Positions 20,418 to 29,940 of a stretch of 64,000 nucleotides of DNA are shown here, in pieces. Below the pieces are notes generated by a model that was not told where the DNA came from, did not search any database, and worked only from the letters and a program-made list of their open reading frames with translations. This DNA is from Nitrincola schmidtii (GTDB lineage Bacteria; Pseudomonadota; Gammaproteobacteria; Pseudomonadales; Balneatricaceae): positions 87,488 to 151,487 of the forward strand of contig NZ_WBOL01000009.1 of assembly GCF_008973715.1 (NCBI RefSeq), given 5' to 3'. A program made the translations under genes and the position numbers. Each line of letters opens with the position of its first letter. Within the stretch, counting starts at the first letter, position 1.

Positions 20418-21359
20418 TTAGTCATTGTTCATGTGATTGGACATCAAGCGCATAATATTTAGCTGTTGAAGTTGTAACGAAGCACGGAGTTCTTCACCTT
20501 TAATAAACAAACGAGGTTGTCGAATAACATTCTCAGTTACATCAATGAATCGAGGGTCATCTATCATCGCTTCAAGTGCGATAGTTAATTTTTCAATTTG
20601 GTAATCGGGGGTGTTCTTTGGGGCTGCTATTAAGCTTACTGATTGAATCCTCAATATATACCCAAGTTCTTGAAGCGTTGGTACGTTAGGGTAGTGTATT
20701 AGTCTTTCGCTTCCTGTAGTCGCTAGTACACGCATTTCTCCTGAATCTGTAAAGCGTGCATGTGTACCACCGCTGAAAGCAAGATCAACATCGCCAGATA
20801 AAACAAGAGGTGTCATTCCAGCGCCTCCCGACACAGGAATAATGCGGACACTGAAACCCTCTTGCTTTGCTATCTCTTGGATTATTAAACGATCAGTTAA
20901 GTTTTGAGAGGCATAGCGTATCTCGCCTTTTTCTTGTGCGAAGCTAATAAACTCATCCCAAGTACTGTAAGTCGCATGATGACTGGTAATAAGTGCATGT
21001 TGATCAGCTAACACAGAGCCAATAAAAATAAAGTCATCGATTTCATAGGATGCTTGGAGCCTGATAGGATAGTCAGTAATAGCAAAGGAAGGTGTTAAAA
21101 GCAGTATGTAACCTTTACTATTACTATTTGCAAGCATTGCTGCTGCTGTTCCTCCACCATGTCCAGATCGAGCTTCAATATTAACAGGTTGGCCCAGTTT
21201 GTCAGAAAGGACTTCTGCAACCGTTTCTGCAAGCGTGTACATGGTGCCGCCTTTTTCAAAACCGAGTAAGAGTGTTACCGGGCGACTTGGGAAGTCGTTC
21301 GCAATTGCTGGAACAGACAAAATGTAGAGGCTAATTATTACAAAAACTAATACCTTCAT
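20418..21359 (-). CDS. TctC/Bug-family periplasmic binding protein, copy 2
   Basis: This is the middle of three tandem TctC-like genes. I chose the ATG at 21359, which gives a clean signal peptide (MKVLVFVIISLYILSVPAIA) and 313 residues, the same length as copy 1. A TTG 42 bases earlier would spoil the signal peptide. Shared family blocks are [50 protein letters not shown] and [22 protein letters not shown]. It resembles copy 3 more than copy 1. A 145-base gap separates it from copy 1, so copy 1 may have its own promoter. Confidence 0.9.
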   Translation of the reverse strand: MKVLVFVIISLYILSVPAIANDFPSRPVTLLLGFEKGGTMYTLAETVAEVLSDKLGQPVNIEARSGHGGGTAAAMLANSNSKGYILLLTPSFAITDYPIRLQASYEIDDFIFIGSVLADQHALITSHHATYSTWDEFISFAQEKGEIRYASQNLTDRLIIQEIAKQEGFSVRIIPVSGGAGMTPLVLSGDVDLAFSGGTHARFTDSGEMRVLATTGSERLIHYPNVPTLQELGYILRIQSVSLIAAPKNTPDYQIEKLTIALEAMIDDPRFIDVTENVIRQPRLFIKGEELRASLQLQQLNIMRLMSNHMNND

Positions 21360-21452
21360 TGATGGTAATCTCAAGAGTTTGTCAGTAATTGGAAATAACA
21401 ACTTTAATGATTAGACCTTAGATAAAAATGTATATTTCCACAATGTATATTT

Positions 21453-22409
21453 TTAATCTTGAGAATTTTGTTTGGTTATTAAGCGCAGTAATTGCTGTTC
21501 TTGGGAGTGTAGAAATAACTTTAAGTCATTGTCTTTAAATGTTAATAGTGGTTGTCTAATGACATTTTCTGTTACATGTATAAAACGATCGTCATTGATT
21601 ACTTGTTTAACTTTTTTGGATAAAATATCTATTTGATATTGAGGAGTGTTTTGTGGTGCAGCAATTAGCCTGACAGATTGCATGCCTAGATCGTATCCAA
21701 GCTCATGCAGACTTGGAACCTCAGGGTAATGTTTTAGTCGATCTACTCCAGTTGCTGCGAGGACTCGCATTTCGCCTGAATCAGTATAGCGACTATGTGT
21801 ACCACCGCTGAAGGCGAGTTCTACGTCACCAGAAAGAATTAAGGGTGCCATTCCGGCGCCACCTGATACAGGAATTACTCTAACTTTAAATCCCTCTTTT
21901 TCGGCGATTTCCTGAATAATTAAACGGTCAGTGAGGTTCTGAGAGGCATAGCGAATTTCAGTTTGTTGACGTGCATAGTCTAAGAAGCCAGCCCAGTCGT
22001 CAAATGGTGTCCATTGACTGGTAACAAACGCGTGTTGATCGGCAGATATAGCTGCTATATAACTAAAATCATCGATTTTATAGGAGACCTGAAGACGAGC
22101 AGGATAATCAGTCAAAGGAAAAGAAGGGGTGAACAATAATATGTACCCTTCGCTTTTACTACTGGCGATCATTGCCGCAGCCGTGCCACCGCCATGCCCT
22201 GCTCTAGTCTCAAGAGTGACTGGTTGGCCAAGTTTTTCGGATAAAATTTCAGCTAGAGTGACTGCTTGTGTAAATAATGTGCCGCCTTGTTCAAAGCCAA
22301 TCAGGAGAGTAACAGGACGGCTAGGGAAATCGCTTTCTGAAAAACTAGCTCCTGAAAGTATTAGCATCAGAATAAATGTTATAAGGCGTTTCAGCACTAG
22401 GAGCCTCAT
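21453..22409 (-). CDS. TctC/Bug-family periplasmic binding protein, copy 3
   Basis: This is the first in transcription order of the three paralogues; 318 residues with a signal peptide ending near SGASFSES. The ligand-loop blocks match copy 2 closely ([47 protein letters not shown]), which points to recent duplication. TctC-family proteins bind carboxylic acids; the exact ligand is not predictable. The gap to copy 2 is about 93 bases and to the upstream esterase gene 60 bases. Confidence 0.9.
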   Translation of the reverse strand: MRLLVLKRLITFILMLILSGASFSESDFPSRPVTLLIGFEQGGTLFTQAVTLAEILSEKLGQPVTLETRAGHGGGTAAAMIASSKSEGYILLFTPSFPLTDYPARLQVSYKIDDFSYIAAISADQHAFVTSQWTPFDDWAGFLDYARQQTEIRYASQNLTDRLIIQEIAEKEGFKVRVIPVSGGAGMAPLILSGDVELAFSGGTHSRYTDSGEMRVLAATGVDRLKHYPEVPSLHELGYDLGMQSVRLIAAPQNTPQYQIDILSKKVKQVINDDRFIHVTENVIRQPLLTFKDNDLKLFLHSQEQQLLRLITKQNSQD

Positions 22410-22469
22410 GAATAGGTTTGAGTAGGGTTAATTATTAATAGTCTGGTACAGAAATGACTTGCTTTCAAC

Positions 22470-23129
22470 TCAACCTATTTTGAGACAGTTTTGGAACCAT
22501 TTGCCTATCTGTTTGATCTGTTCAAGACAAACAGAATGCGGCATGGGATAGCTCACATAATCCACTTTATAGTTTAGCCCGGTTAAATGGATTTTGGCCT
22601 TGGTGCCTAAGCTTTCAGGAACAATATCGTCATGACTGCCATGCATGATTAAGATAGGTATGTTTTGATTCGCTGGATGCTTACGAATGGTTTTCTCAGT
22701 GGCAAAGTAGGTTGATAGCGCTAATAGACCGCCTAGAGCCTCAGGAAAGCTGAGAGCTACCTGATATGCCACCGCTCCTCCTTGGGAAAATCCTGCGACG
22801 ATGATTCGCTCCGCAGGAATCCCTAGATCAATTTGCTGATTAATGATTTTTACGATTTCATCAGCGGATGAGTTTAGTTGTTCAATATCAATTTTGCGTT
22901 CCAATTGCATTTCTAAAATGTCATACCAAGCAGGCATCACCATGCCACCATTGATGGTCACAGGAATTTCCGGGGCGTGAGGAAAGATAAATCGGGTTGC
23001 GAGTGATACAGGTAGGTTTAGTTCTGGAACAACCGGTGCAAAATCATGCCCATCTGCTCCTAACCCGTGTAACCAGATGACGCAGCTATCGGCAGGTTGT
23101 TTCGGCTCAAGGGTTAGGTTAGGTAGCAT
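22470..23129 (-). CDS. Carboxylesterase/phospholipase-type alpha/beta hydrolase
   Basis: This 219-residue hydrolase belongs to the acyl-protein-thioesterase/EstB family. The oxyanion region is IWLHGLGADGHDF, the nucleophile elbow is GFSQGG (about residues 116-121), the acid lies in MHGSHDDIVP, and the catalytic His is in MPHSVC. It hydrolyses short-chain carboxyl esters or lysolipids in characterised homologues. It is in the same direction as the TctC cluster, 60 bases upstream of copy 3, and may be expressed with it. No signal peptide is visible. Confidence 0.9.
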   Translation of the reverse strand: MLPNLTLEPKQPADSCVIWLHGLGADGHDFAPVVPELNLPVSLATRFIFPHAPEIPVTINGGMVMPAWYDILEMQLERKIDIEQLNSSADEIVKIINQQIDLGIPAERIIVAGFSQGGAVAYQVALSFPEALGGLLALSTYFATEKTIRKHPANQNIPILIMHGSHDDIVPESLGTKAKIHLTGLNYKVDYVSYPMPHSVCLEQIKQIGKWFQNCLKIG

Positions 23130-23158
23130 GATGGAACTCCAAATGTTGAAATATATAC

Positions 23159-24640
23159 TTAATCAATGATGTAGTTATTTTTACCAGCAGCTTTTGCTCG
23201 GTACATGGCTTGATCAACTTGGTTCAGTAATGATTGATGATCATGTTGAGTATCTGGGTTGTTCAACCTTGCCCCAATACTAGCCGAAATTTGAATGGAG
23301 AGTTGGTCAATTAAAATTGGCATAGCAACAGACTTCAATAGTCTTTGTGCAACGAACTCTAGCTCCTGTTTATTTATGTTTTGCATCAATACAACGAACT
23401 CATCACCACCTATTCTCGATAAAGTATCGATTTCTCGTAACTCTTTCCGCATTCGTTTTGAGACAGCTTTAAGTAATTCGTCTCCAACACCATGACCAAA
23501 CTGGTCATTTACTTGTTTAAATCCATCAAGATCAATGAATAACAGTGCAAAGGTGGATTGATGTCGACGACTGTAGGCTAACGTTTGCTGAAGTCGGTCT
23601 AGAAGTAAGCTTCTATTAGGTAGCCCAGTCAGTGCATCATAATTAGCCATTTGATTAAGTGCCAAAATACTGTTGTGTAACTGTTGTTCTACCTCTCTAC
23701 GTTCAGCTAAAAAGGCATTTAATAACAGTGCAGTAATCGACAAAATGACCATGAACCCCCAGTAACTTATTAAGCTAGCACTCAAGTCTTCTGCATGAAA
23801 AGCTCCTAGGCCTTGATAGGCGCCCATGATCGCTATCCCTCCAATCATGATAATCAGTATTGACACCATGCGTTGATGAAATCGCAGCGATGACCAGATT
23901 ACCAGTGGGAATAGCCAATAAGGTTCAGCAACCAGGTCTAGCCAAAGTTGTTTTGGGGCATCTAGTTGTAAGCGTCCAAGATCAAAAAAAATGATACAAG
24001 AAATCAAAAATGTAAGGCTAAATAGACTGACTAGTTCAAATAATCTTTCTTCGAAAATCGAGCTGTTACTCATCAAGGTGCGGCGTGTTTTGATGAAGTC
24101 CGCCCATAGAAGTATTGCTGGAGTTAAAAGTACAACACCTAGCACATCCCCTAGCCACCAGGTTGCCATTGTAGGAACAATGTCATTGGCTTCAATAATA
24201 CCTCTAATCAATAGCATACTTGTACCAGCTAGTGGCGAAATAACGCAACCAATTAGTCCGCCGTACACAAAAATATGTAATGTATCTTTGAGCCGAGTTA
24301 AGCGCTTATCGAAGTTGTTAATATTTCCAATGAGTTTGCTGCCCAGCCATGCACTGCCTGCTGAACCGCATGCCCCAATCAGGCTACTAAACAGCGGGTC
24401 TCCCAAAATAAGGTTGGCCGTAAGAGAGCCTATTAAGACCGATAGTAAAAATACCCTGCCACCTAGTAGAACGATAGCGAGTGCGTAACCGGTTGTTAAG
24501 TAAAATAGAGTAGCTCCGCGATCTGGAGAAAACAGGGTTAAAATAATCCACGTTAAAAGCAGGTAAAGAAAGGTCGCTAGAAAAATCTTGATAAGCACTA
24601 AATTAGTAACGGCAAATGAGGGCCGGCTTGCTTCATGCAT
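23159..24640 (-). CDS. MASE1-GGDEF diguanylate cyclase
   Basis: This 493-residue membrane protein has an N-terminal MASE1 sensor of about eight helices (residues 15-315), recognised from the TLFYLTTGYALAIVLLGG and PWWLGDVLGVVLLTPAILLW-like stretches. A GGDEF domain follows with motif RIGGDEF (G411-F415) and an inhibitory RxxD site (R402-D405). It probably makes c-di-GMP in response to a membrane signal. No EAL domain is present. Its stop is 29 bases before the esterase ATG, so it may share that operon. Confidence 0.92.
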   Translation of the reverse strand: MHEASRPSFAVTNLVLIKIFLATFLYLLLTWIILTLFSPDRGATLFYLTTGYALAIVLLGGRVFLLSVLIGSLTANLILGDPLFSSLIGACGSAGSAWLGSKLIGNINNFDKRLTRLKDTLHIFVYGGLIGCVISPLAGTSMLLIRGIIEANDIVPTMATWWLGDVLGVVLLTPAILLWADFIKTRRTLMSNSSIFEERLFELVSLFSLTFLISCIIFFDLGRLQLDAPKQLWLDLVAEPYWLFPLVIWSSLRFHQRMVSILIIMIGGIAIMGAYQGLGAFHAEDLSASLISYWGFMVILSITALLLNAFLAERREVEQQLHNSILALNQMANYDALTGLPNRSLLLDRLQQTLAYSRRHQSTFALLFIDLDGFKQVNDQFGHGVGDELLKAVSKRMRKELREIDTLSRIGGDEFVVLMQNINKQELEFVAQRLLKSVAMPILIDQLSIQISASIGARLNNPDTQHDHQSLLNQVDQAMYRAKAAGKNNYIID

Positions 24641-24753
24641 ATTTATTTACCAATTGAGGTGTATGCGTTTGAGTGTAGTGCCGAGTGATCCGGAATTAAA
24701 CGCTTAGAGCGTAAAACAATGTGACGAGATTGTTTGATATCGTGTTTCATAAA

Positions 24754-24785
24754 CAAAAAAAGCCTGCATTTGAGTGCAAGCTTTT
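24754..24785 (-). terminator. Terminator of tRNA-Phe
   Basis: A hairpin formed by AGC-cTGCA and TGCAa-GCT is followed on the minus strand by a run of seven T. It starts 8 bases after the tRNA 3' end. The left side of 24641-24956, the gap around this tRNA, holds nothing else. Confidence 0.75.
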
Positions 24786-24792
24786 AAAGTAA

Positions 24793-24868
24793 TGGTGCCC
24801 GGAGGCGGAATCGAACCACCGACACGAGGATTTTCAATCCTCTGCTCTACCGACTGAGCTATCCGGGC
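24793..24868 (-). tRNA. tRNA-Phe (GAA)
   Basis: This is a 76-base tRNA including CCA. The acceptor stem GCCCGGA pairs with TCCGGGC, the D arm begins TAGCTCAGTCGG, and the anticodon loop TTGAAAA gives anticodon GAA. The T arm carries GTTCGATTC. The short variable loop is as expected. Confidence 0.97.
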
Positions 24869-24882
24869 TAACCGAGGCGCGT

Positions 24883-24911
24883 ATTAAAATAAATTTAAGC
24901 GCTTACGTCAA
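24883..24911 (-). promoter_or_regulatory. Sigma-70 promoter of tRNA-Phe
   Basis: On the minus strand TTGACG (24911-24906) and TTTAAT (24888-24883) are 17 bases apart, followed by a GC-rich discriminator (acgcgcctcgg) typical of stringently controlled stable-RNA genes. Confidence 0.72.
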
Positions 24912-24956
24912 CACCTTTATCAATTTTCTGCAAATATTTTCAATATTGATCACTAA

Positions 24957-26081
24957 CTAAGCAGTTTTCGACAGCCAGTTGTCGATAGGCTGTTGTTGAG
25001 TGATGCAATGGATATTTCCACCGCCCAGAAGAATCTCTCGTCCCGGCACTTGAATCACTCGATGATCCGGGCAAAGTGATTGGATTATCTCTTTAGCCAC
25101 ACTATCCATTGGGTCATCAAATGCAGGCATGACGATTCCACCATTACAGAACAAGAAGTTGATGTAGCTGCCAGCTAGGCGATTACCTTCCCTTCTAGGT
25201 TGGGTGGCATCAATAGGGTCGACTCCAGCGGCCTCTTCTGCAGTCATGTATAAGGGACCTGGCACAGGCAGCTTATGCACCTTGATTGGCCGCCCTTGCG
25301 CGTCTGTTTGCTGGCTTAAGTATTCTAATGCTGCCACTGAGTGAGCATATTGAGGGTCGCTTGAGTCATCCGTCCAAGCAAGTAGTACTTCACCGGGGGC
25401 AATAAAGCAGGCAACGTTGTCGATATGTTCGTCGGTTTCATCGTCTACTATGCCGCGCGGTAACCAAAGTACTTTTTCGATGCCGAGATATTCCCGCATC
25501 CGCTCTTCAATCTGCTCTTTAGTGAGTTCAGGATTACGGTTTGAATTGAGTAAGCAGTATTCGGTGGTCAGTAGAGTCCCTTCTCCATCGACATGAATGG
25601 CTCCTCCTTCCAATATGATATCAGCACGGTAGCGATCGATACCCTCAATTTGCAGCACTTTACGAGCGACTAAATCATCCTGGTCCCAAGGGAAGTACAA
25701 GCCACCTTGCAAGCCTCCCCAGGCATTGAACACCCAATCGATGCCTCTGACTTTACCCGCTGCATTGCGAACAAAGGTAGGGCCAGTGTCACGCATCCAA
25801 GCATCATTGTTACTGATCTCGACAATCCGTATGGCGGGATATTCAGCTAAGTGTGCGGCTGCATTTTCATATTGTCGAGCGGAGACTCCTATCGTGACCG
25901 GTTCAAACTCGGCAATAGCCTTTGCCACGTTGCAGAACGCGTTCTGTGCCAGTTTTGCACCTAAACGCCAGTTATCAGTGCGCTCAGGCCAAATCATCCA
26001 GGTTTGCTTGTGTGGCTGCCATTCCGCTGGCATGCTAAAACCATCGGCTTGCGGAGTACTGCTAAGAGTGACACTTGCCAT
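24957..26081 (-). CDS. aguA: Agmatine deiminase
   Basis: AguA hydrolyses agmatine to N-carbamoylputrescine and ammonia. It is a guanidino-group-modifying enzyme of the Porphyromonas-type peptidyl-arginine deiminase family. The catalytic Cys lies in [12 protein letters not shown] near the C-terminus. Other active-site stretches are [13 protein letters not shown] (about 93-105), [14 protein letters not shown] and [14 protein letters not shown]. The ATG at 26081 overlaps the aguB stop in TAATG, so I prefer it to a TTG two codons earlier. It acts with AguB to turn agmatine into putrescine. Confidence 0.95.
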   Translation of the reverse strand: MASVTLSSTPQADGFSMPAEWQPHKQTWMIWPERTDNWRLGAKLAQNAFCNVAKAIAEFEPVTIGVSARQYENAAAHLAEYPAIRIVEISNNDAWMRDTGPTFVRNAAGKVRGIDWVFNAWGGLQGGLYFPWDQDDLVARKVLQIEGIDRYRADIILEGGAIHVDGEGTLLTTEYCLLNSNRNPELTKEQIEERMREYLGIEKVLWLPRGIVDDETDEHIDNVACFIAPGEVLLAWTDDSSDPQYAHSVAALEYLSQQTDAQGRPIKVHKLPVPGPLYMTAEEAAGVDPIDATQPRREGNRLAGSYINFLFCNGGIVMPAFDDPMDSVAKEIIQSLCPDHRVIQVPGREILLGGGNIHCITQQQPIDNWLSKTA

Positions 26082-26953
26082 TACCAAGTTTCTCCATCTT
26101 TGCTCAACAGCACAGGGAAAAGGTCGGTACGACGATCACGGTAGACCCCCCAGCTATGGCGTTTATGAGCAATGGCATCTAAATCAAAGTTGTGAACTAA
26201 AACGCCTGTATCGTTGCGATCAAATTCTTGTACACGTTTTCCGGTTTCATCGGCAATAAATGAAGATCCATAAAAAGTGATGGAAGAGTCACCTTCGGTT
26301 TCACGCCCTGTTCGGTTACTGGCAATTAACGGAACCAAATTCGCACCCGCATGCCCGCATTGAACGGTTTGCCAATGGTCACGAGAATCTAATCCAGTGT
26401 CATGGGGTTCACTGCCAATTGCCGTTGGATAAAACAGCAGTTCTGCACCCATTAATGCCATGGCACGAGCACACTCTGGATACCATTGATCCCAGCAGAT
26501 ACCAACACCGATACGAGCGTAAGCAGTGTCCCAAACCTCAAATCCAGTATCGCCTGGGGTGAAGTAAAATTTCTCCGAATAGCCCGGGCCATCTGGTATG
26601 TGGCTTTTACGATAGATGCCTAGAATGCTTCCATCAGCGTCAATAATGGCAATACTGTTGTAAAACGCATTATTACAACGTTCATAGAAGCTGATAGGTA
26701 ATACCACTTGAAGTTCAGCTGCAAGCGCACTGAAATGAGCGATAGCAGGATTCTCTTCAATAGTTGTGGCAAATTTCAGATAATCATAAATCTGTTTTTG
26801 ACAGAAATAGCAGCGTTCGAATAGTTCTTGTAACAGGATAATCTGAGCACCTTGTGCATGTGCTTCTCTTACCAATGCTTCAGCGTGACTAATATTTTCT
26901 TCTACATCCCAACCACAAGCCATTTGTGTGGCGGCAACTGTGACATTACGCAT
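26081..26953 (-). CDS. aguB: N-carbamoylputrescine amidase
   Basis: This 290-residue nitrilase-superfamily enzyme hydrolyses N-carbamoylputrescine to putrescine, CO2 and ammonia. The Glu-Lys-Cys triad is visible: Glu in LLQELFER, Lys in YRKSHIPDG, and Cys in [15 protein letters not shown]. An AGGAG site lies upstream of the ATG. It is 14 bases after the puuB-like gene and overlaps aguA, forming the operon puuB-aguB-aguA. Confidence 0.95.
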   Translation of the reverse strand: MRNVTVAATQMACGWDVEENISHAEALVREAHAQGAQIILLQELFERCYFCQKQIYDYLKFATTIEENPAIAHFSALAAELQVVLPISFYERCNNAFYNSIAIIDADGSILGIYRKSHIPDGPGYSEKFYFTPGDTGFEVWDTAYARIGVGICWDQWYPECARAMALMGAELLFYPTAIGSEPHDTGLDSRDHWQTVQCGHAGANLVPLIASNRTGRETEGDSSITFYGSSFIADETGKRVQEFDRNDTGVLVHNFDLDAIAHKRHSWGVYRDRRTDLFPVLLSKDGETW

Positions 26954-26967
26954 AAATAAACTCCTGA

Positions 26968-28251
26968 TCAGATCCCTAACTTATCTCTAAGGGTGTAGTA
27001 GGTTGCCCCCAAAGCGGTAAAGGGAATACGGAATAATCGACCACCTGGGAAAGGATAATGCGGTAGGCTGGCAAAGGCATCCAGACGCTCTGCTTGACCT
27101 TGAATCGCGAGTGCCAAAGCTTTTCCAGCGACATGGGTAAAGGTGACACCATGGCCTGAGCAGCCTTGGGAGTAATAGACATTGCTACCAATTCTGCCCA
27201 TTTGCGGTAAACGAGACAGGGTTAACAAAAAATTACCTGTCCAAGTATATTCAATTTTAACCTTCTCTAACTCTGGGAAGGTTTTTAACATTTTAGGGCG
27301 AATAATGCGTTCAATATCATCGGGGTCGCGTGCGCCATAAATCACGCCGCCGCCATAGATAAGGCGCTTGTCACCTGACAGTCGATAGTAATCCAGCAGG
27401 TAGTTACAGTCTTCTACACAATAATCTTGTGGAAGCAGACGAGCAGCCACCTCTTCACTCAAGGGTTCAGTGGTAATCACTTGTGTGCCGCATGGCATCG
27501 ATTTTGAGGCGAGTTGAGGCAGCAGGTCACCTAAGTAAGCATTACCAGCAACCACGGCAAAGCGGGCTTTCACAGAGCCGTTAGCGGTAACCAGTTGAAC
27601 GGGTTCACCCTGTTTTATGTCAGTAACCGCAGAGTGTTCGTAAATAACACCACCCAGTGATTCCAGTGCAGCTGCTTCACCGAGTGCTAGATTTAATGGA
27701 TGAATATGTCCACCTCGATGGTCCAGTGCTCCGCCGACATAACGATCGGTATCGACGACAGAGCGAATACCATTAGCATCCAGAATTTCTAATTGGTCAT
27801 AGCCAAAGCGCTTCCATAAAGCTTGTTGTGCTTCAAGGTGCTTGATCTGTTGACCGGTAATGGCGGCAAAGACTCCGCCATCTTTTAAGTCGCACTGAAT
27901 GTCATATTGCTGAACACGATCACGAATGATCTGTCCGCCCTCAAAGGCCATCTCAGCTAAAAGTTTTAGATTACCCGCAGAGGTTTGTTTTTCAATGGTG
28001 TCTAAGTCGCGGCTATAACTATTTACAATTTGTCCACCGTTACGACCAGACGCTCCCCAGCCAACAGTGGCGGCTTCAAGTACGACAACTTTAAAACCTG
28101 CCTCAGCTAAAAAGAGCGCCGTCGAAAGCCCTGTATAACCTGCACCAATGATGCAGACATCTGCTTCAATATGCTCTCGAAGTGCTGGGCGTTCGGGAAC
28201 GGGATTGGCAGAAGCGGCATAGTAGGATGGAACCGGTTCAAATGCTGTCAT
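26968..28251 (-). CDS. puuB: Gamma-glutamylputrescine oxidase-like FAD oxidoreductase
   Basis: This 427-residue DAO-family flavoprotein has the FAD loop CIIGAGYTGLSTALFLAEAG (residues 32-51), GWGASGRNGGQ near residue 65, and a C-terminal GCSGHGVTFTH segment. PuuB oxidises gamma-glutamylputrescine to the aldehyde with H2O2 release. It is the first gene of an operon with aguB and aguA, and divergent from the puuC-like dehydrogenase that would take the aldehyde. A second PuuB-like gene lies at 38647-39945. Which of the two is the putrescine enzyme is not certain. Confidence 0.85.
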   Translation of the reverse strand: MTAFEPVPSYYAASANPVPERPALREHIEADVCIIGAGYTGLSTALFLAEAGFKVVVLEAATVGWGASGRNGGQIVNSYSRDLDTIEKQTSAGNLKLLAEMAFEGGQIIRDRVQQYDIQCDLKDGGVFAAITGQQIKHLEAQQALWKRFGYDQLEILDANGIRSVVDTDRYVGGALDHRGGHIHPLNLALGEAAALESLGGVIYEHSAVTDIKQGEPVQLVTANGSVKARFAVVAGNAYLGDLLPQLASKSMPCGTQVITTEPLSEEVAARLLPQDYCVEDCNYLLDYYRLSGDKRLIYGGGVIYGARDPDDIERIIRPKMLKTFPELEKVKIEYTWTGNFLLTLSRLPQMGRIGSNVYYSQGCSGHGVTFTHVAGKALALAIQGQAERLDAFASLPHYPFPGGRLFRIPFTALGATYYTLRDKLGI

Positions 28252-28369
28252 TACAACCTCTCTTTACAAATAATATTCAGTCTATGCTAGAAAAACGTTT
28301 CTTTAAAGCGGGTTACAGTTGGAATTTACCTGCTATGATATTGCTATATCTTCAGCTGATGAGGTTCTT

Positions 28370-29869
28370 ATGTCCACAATAAAAACACGTGACGCTTGGG
28401 AAGCCATGGCGGCGTCTCTTTCAATTAATGGTCAAGCCTTTATTAATGGCCAATATTGCGATGCTGTTTCAGGTGAAACCTTTGCATCCATCAGTCCTTT
28501 GGACGGTAAGGTTCTTGCGCAGGTCGCTTCTTGCGATCAAGCCGATGTTGATTTGGCCGTGCAAGTAGCGCGTAAAAGTTTTGAATCCGGTGTTTGGCGT
28601 GATGCCGCCCCCACACGTCGTAAAAAAGTGTTGCTACGCTTTGCAGAGCTTATTCTAGAGCATAAAGAAGAGCTGGCATTGCTTGAAACCCTAGATATGG
28701 GTAAGCCCATTAATCACTCATTGAAAGGTGATGTCCCAGCTACCGCTCGTGCGATGAGTTGGACCGCTGAAGCGATCGATAAAGTTTATGATGAGTTAGC
28801 GCCTACTCCGGCTAATCAGATTGGTATGGTTACTCGTGAGCCTATCGGTGTCGTCGGTGCTATCGTGCCTTGGAATTTCCCATTGATCATGGCGTCATGG
28901 AAGTTGGCGCCCGCATTAGCAACCGGTAACTCAGTTATTTTAAAACCTTCTGAAAAGTCTCCGTTGACGGCGATTCGTCTTGCGGCATTAGCAAAAGAAG
29001 CCGGTATTCCTGATGGGGTTTTTAATGTCTTACCGGGTTATGGTCATACTGCAGGTAAGGCACTTGCGCTGCATATGGATGTTGATTGTTTGGTATTCAC
29101 TGGATCCACGGGTATTGCTAAGCAATTAATGATCTATGCAGGCGAATCCAATATGAAGCGTGTTTGGCTGGAAGCGGGTGGTAAAAGCCCTAATATTGTT
29201 TTTGCTGATGCCCCAGACTTGGATCGTGCCGCTGCAGAGGCTGCTTCAGCGATTGCTTATAACCAGGGTGAAGTCTGTACTGCCGGTACACGTCTGCTAG
29301 TCGAAGATAGCATTAAAGATGTTTTTGTAGCAAAAGTGGTCGAAGCCCTGAAAAAGTGGCAACCCGGTCATCCGCTGGATCCGAAAACCACCTGTGGCGC
29401 TATCGTCGATAAAGCTCAACTTGAGCGGATTATTCATTATATTGAAGCCGGTAAGAATGAAGGCGCTGACTTAGCAACCGGCGGTCATCAAGTCATGCAA
29501 GAAACCGGTGGTTGTTTTGTTCAGCCAACGGTTTTTAATAATGTGCATAACAAAATGACGATTGCTGCGGAAGAAATTTTTGGCCCCGTGCTATCTGTTA
29601 TCCCATTCACTAGTGTTGAAGAAGCCATCGCTATTGCCAATGATAGTATTTATGGTTTGGCAGCCGGTGTATGGACAGCTGACATCAACAAAGCACACAA
29701 AACTGCTAAAGCGCTTCGTGCTGGCAGTGTGTGGATTAACCATTATGATGGTGGCGATATGACCGCGCCTTTCGGTGGCTTTAAGCAATCGGGGAATGGT
29801 CGTGATAAGTCATTGCACGCATTCGATAAGTACACTGAGTTAAAAGCTACTTGGATTGAACTTTACTGA
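28370..29869 (+). CDS. puuC: Gamma-glutamyl-gamma-aminobutyraldehyde dehydrogenase-like
   Basis: This 499-residue NAD(P)-dependent aldehyde dehydrogenase has the cofactor region VPWNFPLIMASWKLAPALATGN (about 165-186). Its catalytic Glu is in WLEAGGKSPN (about residue 267) and catalytic Cys in NQGEVCTAGTR (about residue 301). It resembles PuuC, which oxidises gamma-glutamyl-aminobutyraldehyde to gamma-glutamyl-GABA; broad-range aldehyde use is possible. The ATG at 28370 has a GAGG site (gatgagg) 6 bases upstream and is preferred to an ATG at 28319. It is divergent from puuB. Confidence 0.9.
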   Translation: MSTIKTRDAWEAMAASLSINGQAFINGQYCDAVSGETFASISPLDGKVLAQVASCDQADVDLAVQVARKSFESGVWRDAAPTRRKKVLLRFAELILEHKEELALLETLDMGKPINHSLKGDVPATARAMSWTAEAIDKVYDELAPTPANQIGMVTREPIGVVGAIVPWNFPLIMASWKLAPALATGNSVILKPSEKSPLTAIRLAALAKEAGIPDGVFNVLPGYGHTAGKALALHMDVDCLVFTGSTGIAKQLMIYAGESNMKRVWLEAGGKSPNIVFADAPDLDRAAAEAASAIAYNQGEVCTAGTRLLVEDSIKDVFVAKVVEALKKWQPGHPLDPKTTCGAIVDKAQLERIIHYIEAGKNEGADLATGGHQVMQETGGCFVQPTVFNNVHNKMTIAAEEIFGPVLSVIPFTSVEEAIAIANDSIYGLAAGVWTADINKAHKTAKALRAGSVWINHYDGGDMTAPFGGFKQSGNGRDKSLHAFDKYTELKATWIELY

Positions 29870-29890
29870 TTGTAAGTACTTACTTCTTTC

Positions 29891-29921
29891 AAGGGGCAGT
29901 TAAATTAACTTGCCCCTTTTT
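29891..29921 (+). terminator. Rho-independent terminator after puuC
   Basis: AAGGGGC-AGTTAA pairs with TTAACT-T-GCCCCTT, followed by TTTTT. It lies 22 bases after the puuC stop and before the convergent glutaredoxin gene. Confidence 0.85.
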
Positions 29922-29940
29922 ACCAAGGTTGGCTTAACGC

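Noticed and set aside
22390..22490. AATAGGTTTGAGT and its near complement as an operator before copy 3 of the TctC genes
   Set aside because: The match needs a one-base bulge, and one arm lies in the esterase coding end; it could be chance.
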